Shown: positions 44,165 through 54,747 of the stretch, one piece after another
How positions within the stretch are numbered: the stretch's first letter is position 1
How the letters are laid out: every line of letters starts with the position of its first letter
NCBI GenBank assembly: GCA_030280995.1
Contig: JASXTE010000060.1
Location: forward strand, 1 to 64,000
Direction of reading: 5' to 3'
Length of the DNA stretch: 64,000 nucleotides
Source: Hemileia vastatrix
Lineage: Eukaryota; Basidiomycota; Pucciniomycetes; Pucciniales; Zaghouaniaceae
Notes under the pieces: generated by a model
Told to the model about the DNA's origin: nothing
Database searches by the model: none
The model's input: the letters and a program-made list of their open reading frames with translations, nothing else
Position numbers and translations under genes: made by a program

Positions 44165-44570
44165 ATTGAAAGTCCCTCAAGACATTAAACTGAAAATAAG
44201 TCCGTCAAGACTTTAAACTGAATGCTGTGTTAGTACGTCAAGACTTTACACTGGACACTGTGTTAGTCCCCCAAGACTATAAACTGAGGAATGTGTTTTG
44301 TTGTTGGAGTTGGTTTGAAGATTTGCAGAGGGTATCCACAGGGGGAGCCTCTGAATTTAGCAAAGGCAAGTTTGGGGGTAATTGATGGGCTGGCAGCTCT
44401 ATTCACAATTACCCCAGAATGTTAGTTTTTTTTCTGCATCTTAATGTGTTTGATCTCTGGTTCTGGGTTTAGGATTTAGGTTTTGAGTCCCTCAAGACTA
44501 TAAACTGAGGGTTTTTGAGTCCCCTAAGACAATAAAATGAGGATGGTCCCCCAAGACTTATAACTGAGGG
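44165..44570 (+). repeat. B0 array of seven small hairpins plus one large hairpin
   Basis: Copies near 44170, 44200, 44232, 44264, 44487, 44517 and 44548 have the AGTC/GACT stem and TAAACTG tail. The large hairpin GGGGTAATTG...CAATTACCCC lies at 44375-44415. Same order as in B1 41517-42012. Confidence 0.75.
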
Positions 44571-44627
44571 CTGTTTGTGGCTACATCCTATAGAGGTTGT
44601 GGTCAATTTTTCTTTTCTAAATCAAGA

Positions 44628-45298
44628 TCAAGTGCTAGTGGAATTACAGAGGGAATCAAGAGATGAAATGAAGTGTTCAGAATTAGCCTTGAACTGATGG
44701 ATTAGGTGCCTTCTTTTCTCAATGTCCTGTGAATCTCTAGCAGGAGTGGATTGGAAGTAGTGAAGCAGAATTTGCTTCTGTTGAGATGTGTGTTGTTGGA
44801 ACTTGGCCTTAATTGTGGGCAAGTGGTTTGGGGTTGGTGGTGCAATGGAGCCTACTTTGTCATCATCACTGTCAGAAGATTGAGGAACTGAGAAGTCATC
44901 AGTTTTAAAGTTGAAGGAAGAAATGAAATTTCCTTACCATCTGATGGACCAGGGACGGTGGAACTTCTTGTTTTATGGGTTGTGGCACTCTTATGGGAAG
45001 GGTGTAGCTTTTTGATGATTCTGGGTATCAGGATGGATGGCATAGATCTTTTGGTGCTGGTAGAAGATGGACCAGGTTGAGGTGAAGGCAAAGGTGTTGC
45101 AGAGGATAATGGACCAGGTCTGTAGAAGGTCTTCTTTCTGGAGTGGCAAATATCACAGGATGTTCTGTTTGGATGGGCTGGAGATGTGATGGTGCAAATA
45201 AGATTATTGTGAATAGAGATTTGGTAGGGGCCCATGTCAGCAGCAGATTTGGAAAGAAAGCTGAACATGGTGGTTGTGGTATAGGAGAATGTGGACAT
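44628..45298 (-). CDS. B0 antisense gene 1: Cys-rich protein, best preserved copy
   Basis: ATG at 45298, 18 bp from the LTR. Exon 1 (45298-44938) has SCDICHSRKKTFYRP, a cluster-like motif with the third Cys replaced (B2 keeps CDLCRVKKVKC). It then has a Pro/Ser-rich segment and a basic RIIKKLHPSHK. The predicted intron is 44937-44888 (50 bp, GTAAGG donor, CTGAT branch, CTCAG acceptor). It joins to VPQSSDSDDD and a helical C-terminal domain (LLHYFQSTPARDSQDIEKRR...QFKANSEHF) ending at 44628. No in-frame stop is seen in the spliced form. The C-terminal domain matches B2. Function unknown. Confidence 0.65.
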
Positions 45299-45316
45299 TC
45301 TCTATTGGAGGGAGGA

Positions 45317-45956
45317 TGTGGTCTTCCAACATTGGCAGGGGCCTTTGTTGTGTGGTTTGGTGCTGTTTGTGCATGTCTTAATTGACATTGGTTGAAGAAT
45401 AGGGCGTTTTTCAGGATTTATTCTGTGAATATTTGGACTGCGGGTATGTGGGTACTACCACTAGATAGCCCCGGGTTTTCTCTATATTTCATGTCTTGTG
45501 GACATTTTTCATATTCTAAGTTTTAAGGGGTCATTTCCTCATATTTCATTATAAAAGATAGCTGTTTAACTTTGTTTTTTGTTTTACAGGCTAACCTTAA
45601 GTCTTAGTGTTAAGTTCTTAGTAACATTAGATAGGACTAATTTGGCTCTACGTTTTATGTCACAATGTTGTCATAGCTTAATTTTGGGTTTTAAGGGTTT
45701 TAGTGGTTGTAGTGAAGTTTTCTAAGTAGATTAGATGTTTTTAGTGGTTTTCTGGCTTCAGGGAGGTGGGGCATCTTCAGGCGGCCCGCCGGCCTCTGTT
45801 TTAGAAGGTTGGGGAGCTCTTCTGAAGGATTTTTATTCAATTTGGCTGGTACACGTGCCAAATGTGTTGCTGTGCATGGAACTTAGAGGGGTGGTCTGTG
45901 TGTATTTACTGTATAAGACAGTTTGGGGGATCTCTAATTATCATACAACCATCCGG
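45317..45956 (+). repeat. B0 3' LTR, left part (split by B2)
   Basis: TGTGGTCTTCC start, homologous to 42761 on. B2 is inserted at CATCCGG. It continues at 59752. The combined length is about 1.07 kb. Confidence 0.85.
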
Positions 45957-47069
45957 TATGGTAAGGTAAATTCTTACAGTCGCCTTGCTGTAAGCAGAAT
46001 CCGGAGGAGATGTGTGGATTTAGCTGAAAACCCCGTCCTTCCAATAAAAATAACAAAATGGGAATTCTAAATCACTAAGCTAACCAGTCTACTTGGATCT
46101 GATTGATAAAAATAATGAAACTCTAAAATATTTAACGCTTATTGAGATTTAAATAAAAGTGGCTGTTGATAAAAGAAATACTGATAACAACATTTAAGGT
46201 GTACCAGTGAAAGATCTGAAAAGATTGACCTTTATGTTTTTATAATAATTTGAGTTTTTATGAGACAGCAATAATCAAGTCCCAGTGATGAAGACCTTTC
46301 TAAAGATACCCTGTATGAAGTGTGATTTAAATCGTTGAGTAGTATTTCTAAAATGTTATTTGTAAAATATAAAGTTATAAGGGTATTACAAATTTATTTA
46401 ATTTGTTGAGTAATAAAAAATGAGACCATGGTGGTTAAAGATTAAGCTGTATGATGTATCCCCCCCCCCCCCTCAATTTCGAGTTTGAGAGGCTCTTAAG
46501 TATTCCTAGTCACGTGCCTAAGTTTTCCTCTCCAGAGTTCTCCCAGAGTCAATCTGGAGCCTCCGGAGTCCGTACGGAGTCAAAGCGGAGTCCGTCCGGA
46601 CTTCCAGACTCAATTAGAGCCTTTAAAACTGTAATAAAAAATCTAGAAAAATTACACATGATAGAGCCACTTCCCCTTTATATTCCAAACTAATTTTCGT
46701 AGTCTGCGCAGCTCTAATTACCCCGTGAAAATTCATCAAAGTTAAGTAATTTCTAAAAACGTAAATATTTCTATTAATCTTTAAAATTCATTTAAAAATA
46801 TAAGAAAAATAGTAAAAATTCTGGAAAAATTTCCTAAGGTTCTTGAGTGACTCGACTTAATACTTATAAAATTTTCAGACCGTAAAAATAAGTTTTTTCC
46901 GTAAAATAAATTGTTTTTGTGTAGGCATTTGCTTTTAACCAAATTTCTTTATATTTAAAACTCAAATAAATTTAATAAAACCCTTTTATAAAATAATAAT
47001 GCCAATCTTGCATGCCATAATAACTCCATTTACGTACTTAGGTGCCATACTAAGCTTTAGGCTACCACA
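45957..47069 (-). repeat. B2 3' LTR
   Basis: 1113 bp against 1098 bp for the 5' LTR, with close similarity throughout. It includes a GC-rich block with repeated CCGGA/TCCGG (about 46550-46610) and a C run of 14 (46460-46473) that is 6 in the other LTR. Confidence 0.9.
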
Positions 47070-47087
47070 TCCTCCCTCCAATTGAGA

Positions 47088-47884
47088 ATGTCCCCATTCT
47101 TAAGACTTTGCATAAGTGGTCAAACACAATATTCATCTTTAACCTTCAACCACCATCTTCTTTAATCAACTTTAAAATTCATCTTCATCAATATGTCTTT
47201 CAAAGAAATTGTCGCTCCATGTGAGCTCTGAGCTTGATACCAGGTACCTTGTTTAATTTCCAACCCTAATCTTCCTAGAAGGACAGCTTGCGACTTATGC
47301 CGTGTGAAAAAAGTCAAATGTAACCGGCCAATAGTTCCTTCTAAAACAAACGTATATTTAGGACCAGCAGCTCTCCCTGATCCTTCAACTTCTAAAAAAC
47401 GATCAAAAATTCCTGTCTTCTTAAAAAGAATAAGATCAAAAACAGCTTCAAAAGTTCAATCTTCATCAGCGGATCCCGGCCTAATTTTGCCTTCACAAGA
47501 TCCTAATCCTATAACGCCAGTGCCCCCAACCAACTTTGCTGAGACTATGTTTCCTGGCTTTAAATGTAAGACCCTATTATCTTACTAAAAAAAACTTTTA
47601 ATCAAAATTGACTAAACCTATAACTTAATAACATATTTGAACTTCTAGCTGTTGAAATAACCAACACTGATGACATTGGCAGAGTGAAGACGGACTATAT
47701 CAATCATTATCCAAATTTTCATCGCTATCTTTTTCTTGACTTTACGAATGAGTTGAAACAAAAAATGCTGGCCTATTTTCAAGAAACTCCAGCTAATAAC
47801 CATGAAGACCTTATGAAAAGAAGAATTTTAATGCAAAGCTTTGATAATGATGTTGAACAATTTCAAAGAAATTATCTTTTCTAA
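47088..47884 (+). pseudogene. B2 antisense gene 1: Cys-rich protein
   Basis: The ATG (47088) sits 18 bp from the LTR, as in B0 and B1. Exon 1 keeps one frame to 47565 but has three early stops before RRTACDLCRVKKVKCNRP, a clean CX2CX6C motif. Then come STSKKRSKIPVFLKRIRSK and a Pro-rich end. The predicted intron is 47566-47648 (83 bp, GTAAGA donor, CTTCTAG acceptor). It joins in frame to SVEITNTDDIG and the C-terminal domain KMLAYFQETPANNHEDLMKRR...VEQF, matching B0. Orientation is opposite to gag-pol. Role unknown. Confidence 0.6.
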
Positions 47885-48472
47885 CAGTATAACTTGATAA
47901 AATTTTGTTTTTGCTTGGTCTTCTTTAACTTTAACATAAATGTTGTTTTCTTTCTTCTCTGGCTTAACATAAAATAAAATAATAAATAATATAAATCTTG
48001 TGATGATTCCACTACTGAGAGAAAGGTTTGAATCCCTTCAGACTCCCATATACCAGTCTTCCTTCTTGTCACAGCATTGAGAGAGTGGATCTCCCTATGA
48101 GCCAAATACTCCTGATTCCAACCTCATAGGGCCCCCCACTGAGCCAAATTCTATGATTCCAATCTCGCCATAAGGTCCTCCAAGCTTCATACCAAAATTG
48201 GCCTAACACTGAGGCACTAAAAAAAATCATTCCCTAAAATCCAACTACCTTCCTAACTTCTGATTCCTTCATCACAATTTTCAAACTTTGCTATACAGCA
48301 AACCCATAAAATACTTTTGCCAGGCTTCCATTAATAATATTAACTTTAGACCATGTTAAAGCGCCACAAATTTCACCTAATTAACCATTATGCTTTCCTT
48401 AGCATCATCACCACCTAAAATTTTAACCTCCTAAAGCTTATCAGCACCCAATTCCAGAAATGATTGAATAAC
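47885..48472. other. B2 spacer between antisense gene 1 and the hairpin array
   Basis: No convincing gene. A partly repeated phrase (TGATTCCAAYCTCATAGGG and TGATTCCAATCTCGCCATAAGG) occurs near 48110-48175. Otherwise it is unremarkable and AT-rich. Confidence 0.4.
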
Positions 48473-48940
48473 CAGTTTAGAGTCTTAGTGGACAGTGATA
48501 AATTAAAAGATTGAATTGAGTTATCCAAACAAGATTGAAATTCCAGTTTAAAGTCTTGGTGGACCAAACATATAATCAATTGCCAGTTTTTGGTCTTGGT
48601 GGACCAAAGATCGTTTAAGTGCATAAATAACTTGATATATTCCTAAATAAGGCCTAGGCTTGACCAAATATTGAATAAATATGATAATCCAGTTTAATGT
48701 CATAGTTGACCAAACATTTGATCGACAAGTAATCCAGTATAAGGCCATAGTGGTCCAATGAATGTTGAATTATCCTGCAGATATTAATTTTCCAGTTTAA
48801 AGTCATAGTGGACTAAACAATGAATGAACTACCAGTTTAAAGTCATGGTGGACCAAACATTTGATCGATAAGAAATCCTGTTTAAGGTCATGGTGGACCC
48901 AACAACTTGATAATAGTCCAGTTTAGGGTCTTGGTGGACC
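48473..48940 (-). repeat. B2 array of nine small hairpins
   Basis: Copies start near 48473, 48544, 48584, 48690, 48735, 48793, 48833, 48877 and 48919. In sense (minus) orientation they read GGTC or AGTC, a CACCAA-like loop, GACC or GACT, then NTAAACTGG. Copies at 48584, 48877 and 48919 have GGTC paired with GACC, whereas B1/B0 mostly have AGTC with GACT. Confidence 0.75.
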
Positions 48941-48955
48941 TAACAACTTCTCTAT

Positions 48956-50049
48956 CCTTGAACCCAGATTTTTCCACCAGCTTTCTTCATCCTAGTTTCA
49001 AGTTTTCTTCTTCAAAAAAATATCTCCTAACAAGATTAAACCTTCTGACTTCATTGCTTCAGCTGATCAATCTTGCAAATATTGTGCTTTCACCCATAGG
49101 TAATGTATCTTCACTTTCAACTGGCAAAAGCACACTTATAACAGGGCCTGTTTATCCTGTTATGAGAAGAAAAGAAAATGTTCTGGCTTGAATTGTGGTT
49201 CTTTCCCCATTACTGCTACTAGCTTCGCCTCCTTCTGCAAACCTCCTCCTTCTTCTTCACCTTCTACTCCACCCCCTATTCCATCAACTTCTAAAGATCC
49301 CATCCCTTTTTCTCCATCAGCCTATTTAAATCTTTCTTCATCACCTAATCCTCTGGGTCCTTCTCTCCAATCTAGACTTGCTGCTACTCCCCCAAGAACT
49401 CTTACTGCTCCCAGGGCCATGCTTCAACCTTCTAACAATTCTTCTCCTACTTCCAACATCTTGAAGCACAAAAGGTCCTATAATAGCCAGAAATCTTCAT
49501 CTTCTCTTGTTTCATCCAAAAAGCCCAGAACATCTACTTGAAACACCAAATCCAACACCAGTCCTCCTCATCTATCAAAAATTAAAAATCCTTTTTTAAA
49601 CATAAAAAATCCCACTCCATTACCAAGTAAGCCGTTTATCTATGATCTTGATAGTGTTGACACAGGTTAGTTGTCTCTTTTTATTTTCTTAATCTTCAGG
49701 TTTTAATTTTGCTGATATTTTAATTTGATAAGCGTCCACCGGTTCTCCAATTCCATATTCAGCTTATGAACTACCAGAACCTAATCCAAGCTCCCCTAGA
49801 GTTCCAATTCACCTAGTGTCTGAAAAGCTCTTTGCTAATTTTAATAGCCTTATCGCTTATTTACAACAATACCCGCCCTCTGATAGATCAGAATCTTGGA
49901 TGAGAGAGCAACTGTTAAGAGACCTTTTCAAAATAGCCAACTGGCTTCAACAATATCGTGACCGTGAAATAAGATTCGAATCCCAGGAAATCGATCAAGG
50001 TCCTTATAAATTTTCTAATTTCAATTCTTCGAAGGATAACAACCCTTGA
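48956..50049 (+). pseudogene. B2 antisense gene 2: Cys-rich, Pro/Ser-rich protein
   Basis: The N-terminus is shifted in frame (PDFSTSFLHPSFKFSSSKKY, then a slip). The Cys region reads SCKYCAFTHR, a stop, CIFTF, then RACLSCYEKKRKCSG. A Ser/Pro-rich stretch and a TGA at 49539 follow. The predicted intron is 49666-49732 (67 bp, GTTAGT donor). Exon 2 to 50049 continues in frame and carries a helical segment (ESWMREQLLRDLFKIANWLQQY). Position and layout match B1 39814-41365. Confidence 0.55.
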
Positions 50050-51208
50050 TGGTGTTCTTCCTGGTACATAGCTTTCTTGAATAATGTTTGAAAAATAATA
50101 ATATAAACATCTAAACTACCTAAAACTAAAATACCTTTTTTTATATATATATTTTTAGTTATTTTATTATTTATTTTATTTTATTTTTATTTATTTATTT
50201 TATTTTATTTTTTTTAATTTTTTTTTATATTATTATTTTATTTTATTTTATTTTTTATTATTTTTTTATTATTATTTTTTTTTTCATTTTTTTTATTTTA
50301 TTTAATTTAAAATAAAAGATTTTTTTTTAAAAAAAAGATAGTTTTGAAATAAAAGTTAAAATTTTAATTTTTAAAGAAAGATAAATGAATGTGAAAAGAA
50401 AGATAAAAAAGTAATAAAAAAATAAAATTTCAAAATAAAATTTTAAAAGATGCCCCCCAGCCATTTGATGAGCCGTACCCTCGACATCATACCCACATCC
50501 AAGTGCAACTTGATGTGGTTACACAATTTTGAGAAATTGAAAAGAAAGAAAATAAATGAAAGTTTTTAGAAGATAATTTTTATAATGATGATCACTGGGT
50601 GGGCTCCCTCCAATTTATAAAAATGATTAGAGACCACCAGTGAGCATCACCTTTACAATAATTCATAATATATATTAAAGAAAAGAAATCACAATCTAAC
50701 ATAAAAAAATCAAAAACATAATAAAATAAAAAGAATCTTGAATCCGGCGCTGAGAGCGGTGTCTCTTGATTTGTTCCAGTTTATAGTCTTAGTGGAATTC
50801 CTATAATTAAAAGACAAATCCAGGATTCAACTAGATACAGGGAAAATTTTGGAAACGAACATTATGGGGTAATTGTGTATAGAGCAGCCAGCCCATCAAT
50901 TACCCCCACACTTTCCAATATTAAATTAAGAAGGTTCCCCTGTGAACACTTCTTCCAATAAATTTTTAAAATTTTCCAACACTATCTTCACCCATATTTT
51001 AAGAATTTTAAATTTCGAAAATTTCAAAGAAGATTTTCTTGCATTTCGTTAAGTTTCATCAAAGTTTTGTCGCCCATAGGCAGTGTAACGACAGTAAAGT
51101 ATTTTGATAAAAAGAAGATAGTTTATCCTCGTTGCGGAGTTCGATAAGATTTTTATAAACATCATAGTTTATCCTCATTGCGGAGGAATCCATAAAATCT
51201 CGTCGATA
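50050..51208 (-). other. B2 sense 3' untranslated region
   Basis: No gene. It holds an AT-rich low-complexity tract (50140-50310), one CACATC/GATGTGG inverted repeat (50488-50516), a small hairpin at 50777, the large hairpin GGGGTAATTG/CAATTACCCC (50868-50910) and small hairpins at about 51120 and 51166. Same modules as B1 38585-39813, in the same sense order. Confidence 0.6.
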
Positions 51209-51974
51209 TCATAGTTTATACTCATTGCGGAGGTAGAATTCGGCACTCCTGGTGCCGCTAGGATAGAACCGTTTCACTTGATCATCCGCTACCCTCTTCT
51301 TCAATACTACTCCATCCAGCTCTTCTAACACATATGAACTGCCGGAAACTTGCTTCTTGATTTTATACGGTCCATTCCACCTATCTTCAAACATCTTTCC
51401 CCATTGACTCTCTAGACTTCTATTATACACCAGGACCATATCACCTGGGTTCAAAGGTTTCCTTAATCGATGTGCCAACCGCTCATCCCAATATCTGACT
51501 GATTGATTTCGGATCTTCATCATCCGCGAATATGCCTTTTCTAAATATTCTTCTTTCTTTTCTAGCTGCATCAATCTTGCACACAATAATTCTTCAGTCA
51601 GTAGTTTTGACCGTGTCCCAGTCAACTCCAAGATATGATTCAGCTTCTAAATCAACCGGTAAAACTGCTTTCTGTCCAAAAACAAGTTCGTAAGGTGAAA
51701 ATCCGGTTGTCCTTTTGGCAGTGATTTGATCAGCAAATAAAACTAAAGGTAAATAGTGCCTCCACTTTTCGGCACTTGTCCCACACATTTTAACTAAAGC
51801 ATCCTTAATAACTTGATGCCCTCTTTCAACCATGCCTTCAGCTTCAGGATAATATGGGGTTGCTACCCTAACCTTTGATCCAAATTTCAATACGGCCTCT
51901 TTAAACTCTGTCCCAAATTCAGGACCTCCATCTACCGTTACCAACTTCATCACCCCATACCTATCACCACACAA
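51209..51974 (-). pseudogene. B2 integrase core and C-terminus
   Basis: 51974-51594 and 51631-51209 are two overlapping frames joined across a 1-2 base indel near 51610. It has KLVTVDGGPEFGTEF (Asp), TPYYPEAEGMVERGH (Glu, 34 residues between), FSPYELVFGQKAVLPVD and an SH3-like end with DRWNGPYKIKK. The sense-upstream side is separated from the rest of the integrase by the MITE-like insert. Confidence 0.8.
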
Positions 51975-51977
51975 TAT

Positions 51978-52211
51978 GGGGGGCGGACTTGCTAGCAAGT
52001 CCGCAACCTTGGACCCAAACTCACCACAGATTGAACACACATTGAGCTATTGATAAAGGAACCATACAATCAGGGATGAACACCACTCAGCAGAACAGTT
52101 ATAGGTGGGTGTTCAAGTAGAGTTCAGAATGGGTTCAGTATGAGTTCAGTATGAGTTCAGTCTTAGTTCCATCTGAGTTCAGGTTGATGACTTGCTAGCA
52201 AGTCCACCCCC
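51978..52211. mobile_element. MITE-like insertion (234 bp) in B2 integrase
   Basis: Terminal inverted repeats of about 23-25 bp. The left end is GGGGGGCGGACTTGCTAGC and on, and the right end complements it through ACCCCC. Each end contains the perfect 16-bp palindrome GACTTGCTAGCAAGTC. The flanking 3-bp duplication is TAT (51975-51977, 52212-52214). The interior has direct repeats of GAGTTCAG. No coding capacity. Most likely a non-autonomous DNA transposon; the superfamily is not assigned. Confidence 0.75.
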
Positions 52212-52214
52212 TAT

Positions 52215-52792
52215 ATTGCGTAGTGTATATACCCAATTATTCAAAAAAAATTCTGCCACATTTTTGGCAGTTAAATTAATAAGAGGCGCTGCCTCTACCC
52301 AACCAGATAAATCATCTCTGGCCACAATTAAATATTTATACCATCCCTCTTTTATATGAAAGGTATCTAAACTAACTCTCCCAAAGAGCGTATATTCACC
52401 GGTTGCGGGTCCAGGTTCTTTTAGCCTTAAATAACTTCGTCTTTGACATTCTTCGCATGACTGAACCCACTGTTTAACAGCCATCTTCATGCCAGGCCAC
52501 CAAAATTGATCAGAAATTCTTCTAAACGTTTCTCCAACGCCTCTATGCCCGAGATCTTCATGCAGTGATTTCAAAACTAATTCTTGCCCCTTCTGTTGAG
52601 TTATAACTACTTGAGGATTTGGATACCTTCTCCTCATTAAACGTGGACCAGATAGGTAAAGCGTAGATTACTTCCTCTTGATAGCCACCCATTCATTGTC
52701 TTCACACTCTTCTGGCCTCTCTAAAGTCAACAAATATTTGACTAACAAAAAATAAAATCCAGTCTGACCCCAGACTTCATCTTGAAAATCGA
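52215..52792 (-). pseudogene. B2 integrase N-terminus
   Basis: 52637 down carries the zinc domain HEDLGHRGVGETFRRI...CEECQRRS and the first catalytic Asp in VSLDTFHIKEG, then DLSGWVEAAPLINLTAKN. 52853-52668 upstream in sense is the linker with VILIDFQDEVWGQTGFYF. A stop and indel lie near 52660. Confidence 0.75.
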
Positions 52793-53383
52793 TTAATATA
52801 ACATCAATAGGGACTTCTCTATCACCAATATAACCTGCACATGAATGAACCAATAATCTTTGACCCCTAAATAAATCTTTAATAGAGCTATGTCGACGTA
52901 ACCTTTTGATCCTTTGTAAACCTTATTGGAAAATACCTCTTTCTCTTTATTCACCCTTTTATTTAAATTCTCTAATTCTCCAATATATACACCATTCCTT
53001 AATTTACTACTATCCCACACTACCAATCCATCTTCCTCTACATACACCACATCTTCTTCTACCTCCTTTCTACCGAATTTATCTACACCTTTTCCAACAC
53101 CTTTATTAACATAAAAACTATTTTCCAGTTTATCCTCTTGGTGGAGGTCATCATCACCATAATCTAAATACAATAGTCCTGCCAGTTTAACCTCATGGGG
53201 GAGGTATGGAAAGTCTTCAGCTCCTTTAGTGCTGGCTTTGATAATAGGTATATCTTCATCGAACTCTTCTGAGTCTGAATCTTCTTCAGTGGGTGGTCTC
53301 CTTGATAAACCATCTGGCATAGTAAGAGTTTTTCCAGGCTTATGAACTAAATCAAACAGAAATGTTGAATAAAAGCTACTCAT
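52793..53383 (-). pseudogene. B2 acidic tether between RNase H and integrase
   Basis: Starts after a TGG-to-TGA change and a 1-base indel near 53350. It has HKPGKTLTMPDGLSRRPPTEE and acidic stretches. Two family B hairpins lie in the coding sequence (53127-53150, 53184-53207), giving LHQEDKL and LPHEVKL. Confidence 0.7.
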
Positions 53384-54747
53384 CTCGTCATGGGTGCGTT
53401 CGGTAAACTTGGGGAATTAATTATCTGGATTAACGATTTCGCATCCACTTGCAACTCAAAATGTTGCCCCCACAAAATATGCTGAAGTTTCTTCAGTATT
53501 TTTGCCACACCACATAATTCCAATTTTGGTTGAGAATATCTTGATTTGACCTCAGTAAATACAACAGATTCATACCTAACGGGCCTGATGTAACCAGCTT
53601 TATCCATCTGAGACAAAACCGCCCCAGCTGCAATCTGACTTGAATCAACTGCTAAATAAATTCTGCTAGCATTTTTTCCATAATCCAACTTGTGCAGGAC
53701 TAAATCCTTCCCCAAAACCTCCTTCAACTTCACAAATGCCTTCTCACACTCTTCATCCCACTCCCAGTCTGCATCCTTTCTCGTTAACTGTCTCAATGGA
53801 GCTGCCAATGAAGAAAATTCCTTGATAAACATTCTAACATATACGCAGACGCCTAAAAACCCTCTAACTTTGGTTGTATTCTTGGGTCTTGGCCAGGACT
53901 GAATTTTGTTAACTTTCTTCTTGGACATAATCCTACCCTCTCTACATACCAGATAGCCTAATATTTCTAAGGCTGGCACACAACATGAAAATTTTGAACC
54001 TGAAATAGTTAAACCAGCCTCTTCAATTCGAAAAAAGATTCTTTCTAATGTAATTGCAAACTCCCAAATGAATTTGCGTATCCCAGGATTCTCTTCCAAC
54101 ACCTGGTTATCATAGTCGGTTGTTGGTCCCTTAATTCCTCCATCATCTATAAAGATCCCAGCATATTGTGGAATTTCGTCTTGAAGGATCCAAGCCATCT
54201 GAGCTTGATAAACTGCAACCAAATTTGTTGCTCCTTGAGGTAATCTTGTTAACTGTAAATGTCCTAGTGGCGTATCGAATGTAGTGAGAGGTCTTGAGTC
54301 CAGATGTAACTCTCTCTCATCATATCCACCCATAATATCTCCCAAACCATAACACACTCTCCCTGAAAACGCTTCAACAAACTCCTCAGCACTAGGCGGT
54401 ATCCCAGCATCCTTTATTGTAACCCTATTTAATTCCCTAAGATCATGAACAACTCTAAGTTTGCCATTCGGTTTCTTGATACAAAATACCGGACTAGAAT
54501 AACTTGACGTTGATTGCTCATACAGTCCAGTGCGTATCCGTTCTCTGACAACTTCAATATAGGCTTCTTTTAATGCAGCCGGAATAGGAATCGGTTTCTG
54601 CTGCCACGGTTCATGACATACCACAGGAATCTTGTAAGGATCCCCATAGGAATGCTTCAACACACCCCTCTCCTCTTCTACAAAAGCAATGGCCTTCTCT
54701 TGCTTGACCATCACATCCAACAACAACTTCTTCTCTTCTCCAGACAA
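53380..54747 (-). CDS. B2 RT and RNase H (455 codons)
   Basis: A long intact domain pair. RT has PVVCHEPWQQKPIPIP, GKLRVVHDLRELNR, DERELHLDSRPLTTF, LPQGATNLVAVYQAQ and the catalytic GIFIDDGG near residue 197. The connection is RGFLGVCVYVRMFIKEF. RNase H has LAVDSSQIAAGAVLSQ near residue 366 and KLELCGVAKIL. A stop codon where B1 has TGG separates it from the pol N-terminus in the same frame. Confidence 0.9.
   Translation of the reverse strand: MSGEEKKLLLDVMVKQEKAIAFVEEERGVLKHSYGDPYKIPVVCHEPWQQKPIPIPAALKEAYIEVVRERIRTGLYEQSTSSYSSPVFCIKKPNGKLRVVHDLRELNRVTIKDAGIPPSAEEFVEAFSGRVCYGLGDIMGGYDERELHLDSRPLTTFDTPLGHLQLTRLPQGATNLVAVYQAQMAWILQDEIPQYAGIFIDDGGIKGPTTDYDNQVLEENPGIRKFIWEFAITLERIFFRIEEAGLTISGSKFSCCVPALEILGYLVCREGRIMSKKKVNKIQSWPRPKNTTKVRGFLGVCVYVRMFIKEFSSLAAPLRQLTRKDADWEWDEECEKAFVKLKEVLGKDLVLHKLDYGKNASRIYLAVDSSQIAAGAVLSQMDKAGYIRPVRYESVVFTEVKSRYSQPKLELCGVAKILKKLQHILWGQHFELQVDAKSLIQIINSPSLPNAPMTR

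Noticed and set aside
46451..46693. 80-codon frame in the B2 LTR beginning MMYPPPPLNFEF.
   Set aside because: It depends on the C run at 46460-46473, which has a different length in the other LTR. It has no start context and is not kept in the 59150 region.
50140..50340. T/A-rich tract considered as a centromeric or replication-origin element.
   Set aside because: It lies inside B2 at the same place as an AT-rich tract in B1 (39640-39790), so it is part of the transposon's 3' region.
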